A DNA stretch of 64,000 nt. It comes from Dactylonectria macrodidyma (lineage: Eukaryota > Ascomycota > Sordariomycetes > Hypocreales > Nectriaceae). Below the pieces are notes generated by a model that saw nothing but the letters and a program-made list of their open reading frames with translations, did not search any database and was not told the DNA's origin. The stretch is taken from positions 124,001 through 188,000 of the forward strand of contig JAGMUV010000001.1 in the NCBI GenBank assembly GCA_020744425.1, written 5' to 3'. Each line of letters begins with the position of its first letter. Position 1 is the stretch's first letter. Positions 23,771 to 33,700 of this stretch are shown here, one piece after another. The position numbers and the translations under genes are program-made.

Positions 23771-24948
23771 ATGAAGACCACCACTGGAGTCCTACTTGCA
23801 TGCCTACTAAGCCAGCCAACCCCCGCGAACGCCGCCCTCTATGGCGGCGGGATACGCACCAAGTACGGCGGCAGCGTGCAGGGCTATCCCGCTTTCAGCA
23901 CAACGCCAGCTGGCAATCTGACTAACTGGAAGAACATCGCTGTGTGGAAGGGCATACCTTACGCAGCGACTACGGCTGGCCGGAACCGATCGAGGTCGCC
24001 ACAGCCCGCCAGCCCCTGGAACGGCACGCTCGACGCCGCTGACTTTGGTAACATATGTCCTTCCACCTCCTCCAGTCCCGTATGCACCTTCAATGAGGAC
24101 TGCCTGAGTCTCAGCATTTGGAGTGCCGCCAGGTCAGCCAACTCCAAGCTGCCCGTTGTCATGTGGAGCTATCCGACCTATTCCACTGCCGTGGATGCCT
24201 TGTTTGGCGGCGCCGGCATGGCCGACAAAGACGTTGTCTATGTCAACTACAACTACCGTACCAGCACCTTCGGCTGGCTGGCCCACCCCGAGCTGTTGGA
24301 GGAGCGCTTCGCCCTTAACGGGTACAACACCTCATCGAAAGGTTATCGAAAGGTTAGGCTAACGACGTCCCCATACTGACTGGCAACACTCGTTGTGAGA
24401 GCGGTGCTACGTATGGACTTAACATCGCCGTTGCCTAGTACCTAGCTGATTTAGAATCAACTTACAACACCACCTGGGCCACCAAATTCCTCGACCTCTA
24501 CCCTGCAGCCAACGCATCTAAGGCGTCAGCTTCGTACAACCTGCAGTTCACCGAGCGATCTATTGTAGGCACATGGCTTTGGGCTCACCTCTGGCGAACC
24601 GGCCCGGCAACCAGTCATGTTTGGACATACATGTGGGACCACGCTCCCCCCGGCCAGACTCAGGGTGCCTATCACGAGTCGGAAATCAACTATGTGCTCA
24701 ACAACTTGTATGACACAAACGATCCCTGGACAGCAGAAGACTACAACATTGCCGCCACGATGAATGCCTACTGGGTCAACTTCATCAAAACTGGCAACCC
24801 TAACGGCCCTGGACTGGTTCATTGGCCGCTGGCGAGCGATAAGCGTGTCACTAAGCACGTTGGCGACGGATGGGGTTCTATGCCTGTTGCCACAGATGAT
24901 CGAGTAACCCTCTTTGAGAGTTGGTTCAATACACTAACTCGCTTCTGA
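23771..24948 (+). pseudogene. Secreted type-B carboxylesterase with internal deletion and a stop
   Basis: The frame starts MKTTTGVLLACLLS, a signal peptide, and proceeds through WKGIPYAATTAGRNR and FNEDCLSLSIWS to LPVVMWSYPT and VYVNYNYRTSTFGWL, all esterase/lipase blocks. It then breaks at LNGYNTSSKGYRKV, where the nucleophile elbow (GESAG) should follow. Sequence resumes with NDVPILTGNTRCES, later AYHESEINYVLNN carrying the likely catalytic His, and a normal C-terminus. About 500 bp including the active serine are gone, and TAG 24436-24438 interrupts the second half. A family member would have about 520-560 residues. Confidence 0.75.
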
Positions 24949-25237
24949 AGGTGTGTATGCTCGTGGCGCAAGGTCTCTTCGGGAAGTGGGGGGTTGTACA
25001 AATGGGTGCTATGGATGGTTCTGCTGTACTAGCCTCTCAAGGTTAACTACAGGTGCCTCACCTTCGGTTAGCTGCGGAGATGTGTATCTAAAACTAATAG
25101 TGTCGAAAACTGTGTAAAGTATCTGCTTGGAATGACTTTATTCACTTCAATCTTCTCAGTTTGTGCTATATTCCACTGAAGCCCCAGACACTGTAGCAAG
25201 TTCATGCCGAAGTGATTCGCCCACGGAAACCAAACTC

Positions 25238-26638
25238 TTACGCAGAAATATCCAGCCTTTTCGCCCTTCTCTTCCGCAAGGCCATCCCAACCAGGTACGC
25301 CGCAAAGGTCAGCACCGTGACCGACACGGTGACAGCCCAGAACAGCGCAAACTGCGGCCTGGTACCAATCCCAATAGATGACGAGTCCACGGGGGCGCCG
25401 TCCCAGTCGAACAGCGGGGTGGAGAACAGCGCAGCGACGAAGCTCCCCGGGAGGAAAAACATGGCGACCATGGCGAGCATCTTCATCGACGACGAGTCTT
25501 CCTGGCTAGAGGCGGCAAGCTTCCGCGTGGCGCGCGCCGTGTCGAAGGCGATGGTGTTGTCCTGCTGGGCGATCAGGTGGAACAGTGCCGCGATCTGCAC
25601 CTGCACCCGCTGCCGCACGTACTCGTTGTCTACGGACTGCATGGCCAGCCGCTGCTGGAGGACATCGACGTGATGGGAGAGGAGCGTGGCGGGTGAGGTG
25701 CTGGGCTTGTCTTGAAGGGTTACCAGCGGCCTGAGAGGGGATGACCAGCGGGTGTAGATGGAGTCCTCCTTTTCCAGTTCCAAGCCCTCCATGTTCCGTG
25801 GTTTGTCGTCGTGGCTACTTTCCGATGGGGTCTGGCCCCCGGTATGCCGGATGATAAAGTCGTTGAGGGCGCCAACAACGCTCAGCTTGCGTGATCCATT
25901 GGCGAGCTTCGCGGCGCACCCGCTCATCCTGGCCGAGAGGTTTCCCAGTTCTCCCGCGGCCGGCCGCTCCTGGCGGTGGGAGAAGCGGTGGTGGCCGGTA
26001 CGGACTTCGACCTCGCGGACGTCCGACTTGATGCCCTTGACCGTGTCGTCGAACTCGCCGCTCAGAACTAGGCTGCAGAGGAAGGCCGGGAACACGGGGT
26101 GGCTCACTACGTCGGGACGCCATCGAGAGGCGAGGATGTTAAGAATCTCCGTCCTCTGTTCGGCCCCTGTGAAGGCGACAGCTTGTGTGTGCGTTGCGCC
26201 GCCTATGGTAGAGCTAGACCATGCCAAGGCGATCTTTGGATGGTACGTGACGGTGAATTCCCTGGTGTCGCCCTGAGACGGCAGGGCGGCGACCCCGGCA
26301 TAGCTGCTCCGCGAGTAATCAGATGCTTGCTGGAGGCCCCATGACTCGAGGATCGTAGCCAGTACTCCTGTTGACGGTGACTGGCGCGACGTCTTTGGAT
26401 TCTCTCCCACCCAGACGAACCGGGCGAGCCGTACGTGCGATCTAGGGTAGAGCAACTTCTCCGATGGCTCATCTAGCCAATTTGCAACGTCGGCGGAGGA
26501 GATGGCCCTGTGGTTGCACACTGTGGAGTCGGAGCCATCGTAACCCCATATCTCGGTGATATCGAAGGTGGGGGATTTAGGCACATCATACTTCTCCCAG
26601 ACGCTGTGGCTCCCGAGGTGGTGATGCAAGTCTTCCAT
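25238..26638 (-). CDS. CorA-like membrane protein, 466 aa
   Basis: Single exon starting at the first ATG after an in-frame stop. The long soluble part ends in a helical stretch (LLSHHVDVLQQRLAMQSVD, HLIAQQDNTIAFDTARATRK). Two C-terminal membrane helices follow: KMLAMVAMFFLPGSFVAALF and FALFWAVTVSVTVLTFAAYL. The first helix with its preceding coiled coil is characteristic of fungal CorA/ZntB-like proteins. The canonical GMN motif of true Mg2+ channels is replaced (the loop reads STPLFDWDG), so transport is uncertain and a membrane-anchored sensing role is possible. The gene looks intact among pseudogenes. Confidence 0.75.
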   Translation of the reverse strand: MEDLHHHLGSHSVWEKYDVPKSPTFDITEIWGYDGSDSTVCNHRAISSADVANWLDEPSEKLLYPRSHVRLARFVWVGENPKTSRQSPSTGVLATILESWGLQQASDYSRSSYAGVAALPSQGDTREFTVTYHPKIALAWSSSTIGGATHTQAVAFTGAEQRTEILNILASRWRPDVVSHPVFPAFLCSLVLSGEFDDTVKGIKSDVREVEVRTGHHRFSHRQERPAAGELGNLSARMSGCAAKLANGSRKLSVVGALNDFIIRHTGGQTPSESSHDDKPRNMEGLELEKEDSIYTRWSSPLRPLVTLQDKPSTSPATLLSHHVDVLQQRLAMQSVDNEYVRQRVQVQIAALFHLIAQQDNTIAFDTARATRKLAASSQEDSSSMKMLAMVAMFFLPGSFVAALFSTPLFDWDGAPVDSSSIGIGTRPQFALFWAVTVSVTVLTFAAYLVGMALRKRRAKRLDISA

Positions 26639-27363
26639 TCTCCGGGATTTAAGATAACCTCACGTAGTGACTGGGCTGGAACTCTGCACATACGCGGTGG
26701 GCGATCAAGATGTAAATAATATTCTGCAACTGCCTGGGGCGGCCTCCTCATCAACATTCAAGTTCTGAAGCAGAGTTGAACTGCCTAGGTGGCTGTGCAG
26801 CCTGTAATATGCCTTGCAGGCGGGGTTAGCTGCCTATTGTTAAATTGGCCATACTAGCTTAAATATGAAATAGTGGCACGCTGTGTATTTAAGCGAGGCC
26901 GGCTTACGTTTTGCTGTAGCTTGTAACGGTCGTGCACTCGAGCTAGCCTGTATGTCGTATAGGGCAGGTCGAGAGCGGATTCCTGAGGGGATAAACTGAG
27001 GGTTCAATTTAGTAGGACTAAAGATGTTAAAAGGTTGGAGAAAAGAACAAGAAAATATGGTTATAAGGTCAGCAGGTATAAGAAGACGAAATACAATCAG
27101 TAAGCAGATTATCTTACAATTAAAGATGCCCTAGGAGCCTCTGTGTTAAAGCCCTCTTTTAAGTGAAAGAGGATTTGCAAAGGTAGGAACTAGTCACAGC
27201 GTATTAGATTCCACTTTTAGGGAAAATAAGGACTACTATAGGAATGTAGTAACTCTTCTAGCCAGCTATCTGCTTGCTAAACCTCAGGCTTCTGAGCCCA
27301 TGCGCTTCCCCTTCCAGGCATTAGCGTCTGAAACCAGATTCTGTCGTGCACAAGAAGAGACAC
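26639..27363. other. Intergenic, no gene seen
   Basis: AT-rich and low in coding signal, lying between the divergent upstream side of the CorA-like gene and the 3' end of the methyltransferase gene. No repeat was identified. Confidence 0.5.
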
Positions 27364-28706
27364 TCACCAAGTGGCATAAGCATGGTAACTCTTATTCTTC
27401 AGTGCTTCTCGAACTCTGGCCAACCACAACTGAACATCGGCGTATTCCCAACCCATGACATTGGTCAGCATATAAAGGCCAAAGCCTTCCAAGCCCGTCT
27501 CAAGAGCCAGACTGTTGAACTGTCCGACTTCCTTCCACTTCTTGTCCGCCGGCCACCCGCCGATAGGCGTCTTGATGGTTTTGGTCTGGATGTTACTAAA
27601 GCCAGCTTCACCCATCCACTTGACATACTTGCCGTCATCAATCACCTCGAAAGTTTGTCCCGTCTTCTCGCCGATGCTGGCGAATACCTCCCTCCACTCC
27701 GCCCAGACGCTGTCCGCTGGCAGGGACCCGTCATCTGACTGCACTTGTGTGCTGCAGTCTAGATGTTCCAGCCAGCCGCCCGGCTTGAGGCACCGGAAGC
27801 ACTCTTTGTATAAGGTAGTCCAATCCTTAAAGCACCCCAGTAGGTAGCGGATGTGGATGTAGTCGAAAGTGTTGTCCGGGAACGTCCACTCCCGTGAGGC
27901 ATCGTCTAGTTCGAACTTGCAGTTCGGCGGCACCCAGCTTGGCTGGGTTGGCGAGAGGTCGATTCCTATCACCTCGGCCCCGGGGAACTCATCTGCGAAG
28001 TCACTAGCGCAAGAGTTAGTGCTATGTGTAGAAAGACGTCCGCGCAGCCGCGGCGCGAATACGGTTGGCTCACATGGCCCAGATACCTGTTCCTGTGCCA
28101 AGATCGAGAACCGTTTGCGGGTTCTTCAGCGGTGCGAGGAAAAGTTTGTTGTCAAGTGCTAGATTCAGCAAATGGTGACTTGTTAAAGTGTTACTCTGCC
28201 GTTGTCCTTAGGAAATGCTTTTGAGTGGCTGTGATACTGACTTTATATCGAGCCCTTCGTTCTGCTGTTCATCATTGGGTCCCCTGGCGGCTGCTTGTCA
28301 GTAACCCTTGGATAATCACCACTCGGGCAAGAGCAAGCGACGGCGTCAATACCAGTACTCAGCGGCCTTGAAGTTATGGTATGTCCTTCCATGCAGCTTG
28401 CGATACTCAAGAATCGTTGAACTTATCGAAGCCGTGGAGAGGGGCCTATTGATGATTAGTGTCGTCCAGGTTCCAAACAGATGGTTTCGGGAGAGCGCGT
28501 GCCCATCACCACCAACAGCGGAGTCATCATCTCCATCCTGGAAGCCTGGATCCTATACCGAGATTCAGACTAGGCAGCTCAGAGCGGTGTTTATGCTGGG
28601 ATTCAGGTCTCCTTACGATAGTAATCTGGTCGGCGGGCTCAGCGACTGGCTCGGCGGTGGTACTCGGAGCCGGTGCTAAGGTCGATGGCTCATTGGATTC
28701 GGTCAT
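27364..28706 (-). CDS. LaeA-like SAM-dependent methyltransferase, 358 aa, five exons
   Basis: Exons 28706-28617, 28552-28353, 28283-28242, 28178-28074 and 28003-27364 total 1077 nt and join in frame; the introns are 63-70 bp. The start MTESNEPSTLAPAPST leads to STASISSTILEYRKLHGRTY, GPNDEQQNEGLDI, then motif I VLDLGTGTGIWAIDFADEFP, IGIDLSPTQP (acidic ribose-binding end), FDYIHIRYLLGC and CLKPGGWLEHLD. This is the fungal class-I methyltransferase type related to LaeA and to secondary-metabolite O-methyltransferases. The substrate cannot be inferred. No cluster of intact biosynthetic genes adjoins it, though dead oxidoreductases lie within 10 kb. Confidence 0.88.
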
Positions 28707-29578
28707 GGCAAAGGATTAGACTTGGATCGGGCTCGTTAGTGTCGATTCCAAGACGAGGGACTAAAGTTTGATTCCTGAGAGATGCGGGGTTTAAATCTGG
28801 GCTAACGAAGTGAAATGCGGGATTATCCGTCGTTGGTAGTAGTATCCGACCAGGGCATTATAAGCGCAAATCACGTGGATTGCAGCACTCCCCTCACCTT
28901 CATCTTTTTGAGATGATCGATCCCTTGCCGTATTCGAGGCGCAGCATTTCGTAGGTGAGGTCCTCTGTCATATGCATAAAACGGGAGCTTTTGAGCGAGC
29001 CCATAGACCCTAGACGCCTTCCCATCAAGAGTCTCGGCGATCGAGACTCGCAGGGGCCGACCCCTTGATGTGAGTGCATGTTCGGCCTCTTTGAACTTCT
29101 GTCTGTTGAAGCTGTTATTTATTATGCCTCACATCTACCTCATGGGGTCGTGGAACATGCTGAATGCCTACATCCCTATCGCGCTTCGATTTTCATTCCA
29201 GAGGCACATTCCCAGGGGAGCCAATAGGTTCAAGGGTGCCCATGAATCTATTACCGGGTCCCGTGAAATCCGTTCCGCCGGGTACGAGTACACATCTAAC
29301 AACACCATCTTCTTACAGCGGAGCTTGCAGCATTTGCTCGACTTATAGCGCCAAACTGCTGTAGCTAGAGCATAGTAAAATTGGGTTCAAGTGAACGAAT
29401 TTGCCCGGAACAAAGCCTTTCTTTTCCTGAGCAGCGCAACATATTACGGGCTGGACCTGAGTCGGCCGTTGCTCATGCTTTGACCGAGCCAATTGGTACG
29501 TTTTGAGGAGAGGAGAGGCTAGAAATGCTAAATTTTGCTATGATGTGAAGGCAGCCCCTGATAAGACCAATACTAGTT
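28707..29578. other. Intergenic, no gene supported
   Basis: The open frame at about 29070-29348 plus has no motif or splice support. Confidence 0.45.
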
Positions 29579-30396
29579 CTAGGATAGAAGCACTTCTTTC
29601 ATTAACCAAGCCCTGAAGGTCGTCTCACTCCATGCAGCCAACTCCCAGAGAGCAGCGACGATTTTGTAACAACCAAGAAGTGTGTCTGTATCGCCAATAG
29701 TAAGAGTCTCGAGAACGTCCTAAAGATGACGGTTAGTGTCTTTTTCGTAGTGATGTGACAAACTGCGTACTTACAATGGTATCCCGCTGATCCAGAGCAA
29801 AGAAGAGCCTCCATCTTGAGCCCGAGATAAGCAAAAGAGGTAATGCCAGGGCGATGACCTCGTCTTCTGGATTGCGTGCCTCGTCATTGGGACTTTCGTC
29901 TTGTTGCATATCTCTGTCTTGACGGCTTCTGAATGATTACAATGCCCTCAGACGCTCAAAGTGTGTTGCCGCCCAAACAGCCAACTGTGCCTTTCCCTCT
30001 TAGGTACCCCCGTCAGAATCCTTAGTCTTGATGCTGATAGAAACGGGACGTAAGGTCAATGGTGCGTAATCTTTGTGATTGACGGAGCGGTCGATGACCG
30101 AATCTTGGGTGGACCTAGCGATGGACGCTTGAAGCGTATGGCGAGCAGCAGCTTGGATATCTAAGTCGAATACGGCGAGTCACAAGTCAACCATTTTCGC
30201 TTTGAGAATATTACTACTGGCGTTTCAGGGGAGATGTGCGCGATGATGTCAAGTAGAAGTGATATCCTAGAACGATATGGATGTTGCACCTAGAGTTTAG
30301 TTAACATCCCTCTCCTTAGCGTCATTATTATTACCGTTATAGTCGTTGGGTTCAGCAGGGCTATTTATGGTGATGTTAAGCAAGGGCGTGTGAACA
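29579..30396 (-). pseudogene. PD-(D/E)XK nuclease-like protein, 3' half, split by the Copia element
   Basis: The minus strand reads WSSLVHTPLLNI at the element's left edge. It continues through KMVDL, IARSTQDSVIDRSV, YAPLTLRPVSISIKTKDSDG, QLAVWAATHFERLRAL, LALPLLLISGSRWRLFFAL, and after a 55-bp intron (29720-29774) TIGDTDTLLGCYKIVAAL, WSETTFRAWL and a natural stop at 29579. These blocks match the fungal PDDEXK_12-type family. In-frame stops (after KMVDL, after DGGT, after LRAL) and at least one frameshift show it is dead. The usual E-x-K of the active site reads K-T-K. Confidence 0.6.
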
Positions 30397-30401
30397 AGTG
30401 A

Positions 30402-30652
30402 TGTTGCATCTGATAGGAAGGGTGCATTGTGATGTAAGTAGAAGCTCTTGATTTCTATCTAACTGAGGGCTCGCGGCAGACCTATTTGTAGGTTGCCCTC
30501 ATAGCTATGATAAGGTTCTCGGTAGACCGGATCCCAAGGGATCCGGGTCTTCGAGACCGGCTTGTTAGGAAGCCGGGTCTTTGAGACCGGTTTATTAGAG
30601 ATCCGAGCCTTTGAGACTTTATCTTCAGTCTCAACAGTTGATAGATGTGACA
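30402..30652 (-). repeat. Copia 3' LTR (element sense)
   Basis: 251 bp, TG..CA ends. It contains AATAAA on the element strand (30591-30596) and three roughly 30-bp units with short inverted repeats (GGATCCC/GGGATCC and GGTCT-TCG-AGACC). Confidence 0.92.
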
Positions 30653-30662
30653 TACCCCCCCA
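30653..30662 (-). promoter_or_regulatory. Polypurine tract
   Basis: On the element strand TGGGGGGGTA abuts the 3' LTR, the position where plus-strand DNA synthesis is primed. Confidence 0.7.
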
Positions 30663-30799
30663 GGTTGAATGGGGATTCAAACTGAATAGATAGGAAATAT
30701 AGGAAAATGGCCCTTGTTGGAAGGACGGTTGTTGCGTAGGCTAGGAAAATAGGGATAGGAAATTGAAGGAAAAGACTGATAGAAGGAAATCGGGCTCTG

Positions 30800-33700
30800 C
30801 TAGCCCTCGTCATCTGTCTCGATCTGTGTCTCGATTAGACTCCTGATATCAATAAGTCCTAGCTGTCTGACGAAGAGTTCGAATTTCTGACCAGGCAGGG
30901 GCTTGGTCAGACCGTCTGCTAGCATCTCTGCTGTTTTCGTGTATTTGACTTGAAATAATCCATTGAAGTAGGACTGCCGGGCCCAACAGCTGTGGATATC
31001 AACGTGCCGTAGGGCTGTTCGGATCCGCGGGATCTGCAGAGTGATGAGCCGGATCGTCTGTTGGTTGTCACACTGAATGACTAGCTGTTGGTCTAGCTGA
31101 AGGTCTAGCTGTTGGAATAGCCGTTGGGTAGCTAGGGCTTCCTTAGCTGTGTGTGTGAAAGCAAGGAGCTCTGCTTCTGTAGATGAAGTTGTAACTGTAT
31201 CCTGTTTCCCGGCTTTCCAGCTAATAGGTCCGCCGAACAGAGTCATGATCATCCCTTGGGACGATTTCCGGGTCTTCGGGTCGTCTGCGAAGGCTGCGTC
31301 TGATGCAACTAGGAATTCGAGGTCCTGATCCGTCTGATCGGCCGGGCCCGGGGCGGCTGCTGATCCGGCTGCTGATCCGGCTATTGGAATTGCGATTTGA
31401 ATGATCGGTATTTGAGAGCTTTGACCGCTGAATTGGATAGCTAGATATCGGGTTGCGTAGAGGTAGATGATGACCCTATCTGCGATCCGGTGATGGTCTT
31501 CCGTTGGATTGAGTAAGTGTTCTGCTAGCCGGGCTGCGGCCTTAGCTACGTCAGGCCGGCTGATGACTGCGATGTAGTTGATCGATCCGACTTTCTGCTG
31601 GAATAGGATCACCTGGTCCTGCTGGGCTTGATACGGGTTTTTCCGTAGGTCGTTGGTTGGTAGAGGGTTTCCTTTGAAATCGTCGGTTAGCTTGACCTTA
31701 AAGCGGGCAGCTGTTTTCTCGATGTATGAGTCCTGACAGAGCCACAGCTTCTTAGCTAGCTTATCCCTTAGAATTCGGATCCCTAGGAACCAGGAAAGGT
31801 CCCCAAGGTCCTGCATCTGATACCGCTGTTTGAGCCTATTGATCAGGGTCTCAGCAGCTAGCTGATCCTTTGTTCGATATAGCAAGACGATATCGTCAAC
31901 GTAGAAGAAGACGGTCAGCCAGCTGTTGTTGCAGATACAAGGGTCTTCTGCACACTGCTGCAGACCTAGCTGCTGGAAGGTCTGAAGGAGGTCTCGTTGC
32001 CACAGTAAGGGTGATCTGCGTAGCCCGTATAGGGCCTTTCGTAGCCGTAGACTCCATCCGTGCCGTTTGAATCCATCCGGGCAGCGGATGTAGACTTCTT
32101 CGTCTAGTGGGCTGTTGGTGAAGGCGTTGATTGCGTCTAGCTGCCTAGCCTCTAGCTGGAATTTAGCTGCTATAGCCATAAGGACCCGGAAGGACCTTCC
32201 TGCTAAGGTTGCTGCATAGGTCTCTTTGTCGTCAAGGGGCTGAAGATCCCCTCGGACACAGAGCCGGGCCTTGAACTTCGTAAGGAACCCATGCTTATCC
32301 GTCTTGTATTTAAAGACCCAGGTCGTCGGGATAGGGGTCTTTTTGGCCTGTTCGGATAGAACAGCCTCAAAGGTCCCTTGACCCCACAGGTCTCTCATCT
32401 GGATCTCGCAGGCCTGCTTGAATTGGCGGCCAAAGGGGTGATTTTCTAGCTCTTTGAAAGTCCTAGGTTCCGGCGGAAGGTTCCGTCTGTGGAGCTTTTC
32501 TTCCCTTCCGTTGAAGAAGCTGCTGAAAAAGCTAGCCTTTCGGATTGGATCGATAGCTGGTTCGTCTGCTGGGCCGGTTCCTTGGCCCCTGATGCGGTCT
32601 GAGGCTCGAGACGCAGCAGGCCACGGTCTTCGCGGTCCTCGTGGGCCCCCTCGTCTAGCCGGCTCTGACGTCTGTGTCGGCTCCGGGCTAGGTTGCCTGC
32701 TAGTTGGGCTGCCGGGCTGTTCCGGCGGCGTAGAAAATGGAGGATCCGGGCTTTCGGATGGCGGTGCCGTTGTCTGTGGGGTCGGAAGATAGGGATCTTC
32801 GTCATCGTCGTCGTCAGAGTCCTTGTCTTCCTGCTCGTTGAGATCTAGATCTTGGAACGCTAGGTCTTCCGGATCCGGGCTGCCCGGACTGTCCGGATTA
32901 GCTAGATCGGGTGTGGCTTCGGTACGGTCCGTAGCGTCGTCCGGGTCCGTGTCTTCGGGTCCGTCTGACCTATCGAGGTCATGTTGATCGGGCTGTTCGT
33001 GCTGATCAGGGTCATCGAGGGCTACCTCGATCGTTGACCTGATTTCCTCGTCTTCATCACTATCGCTGTCAATGTGGGCTGGAAGCAGGAACCGCACCCT
33101 AGGCTGTCGAATTGGCTGAGGGATTGGGTGGTTCTTAGGATCATAGAAGGTTTTCTCGTCGAATGTGACGTCCCTGACCCTCCGGACCTCTGACCTTTCC
33201 GGGATCCAGATCCTGAAGATGTTGTTCGAATCGTATCCAACTAGGTAGCCGATTTCTGCGTGGGCGGCTGTCTTTAGGTCCCGTTTTTGAGTGCTCTTCA
33301 AAGCTTCCGTAGTCATTGGATAGGCCCGGCAGCCGAAGGCCCTAAGGTGCGTTAGATCCGGCTGTCTGGAGACGAATCCGGTGTCCTTTCCTTGGTCTTG
33401 AAGCCAGGAAATTAGCAGCCCTAAGGGGGTCTTCCAGTCTCGGGCCTGTTGGGGCGATCTGTTATATAGGAAGACAGCTGTTTTCCAACCCTCGGACCAG
33501 AGATCGGGCGGCAGGTTAGACCCTAGTAACATAGACCTGTTCTTAGGAGCTATTACCCCCCCAGATCGTTCGGCAGGGCCGTTCTGAGCCGGGTTGTGAG
33601 GGCTCGAGGGTTCGTCCTCGATCCCTTCGTCAGTCATCCAATTGATCGATCGGATGCCTAGGGCCCTGTCGTTGTCCCTATGGATCCGGCAGATCCGGAG

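Noticed and set aside
28446..28509. Possible extra intron in the methyltransferase exon 2
   Set aside because: It has GT..AG ends and a branch-like CTAAT, but removing it shifts the frame (phase 1 to phase 2). Reading through keeps one frame, so it was left as exon, although the encoded stretch looks unlike the rest.
32454..32792. Plus-strand open frame within the retrotransposon
   Set aside because: It is the complement of the acidic Gag-Pol linker; composition explains it. Antisense shadow.
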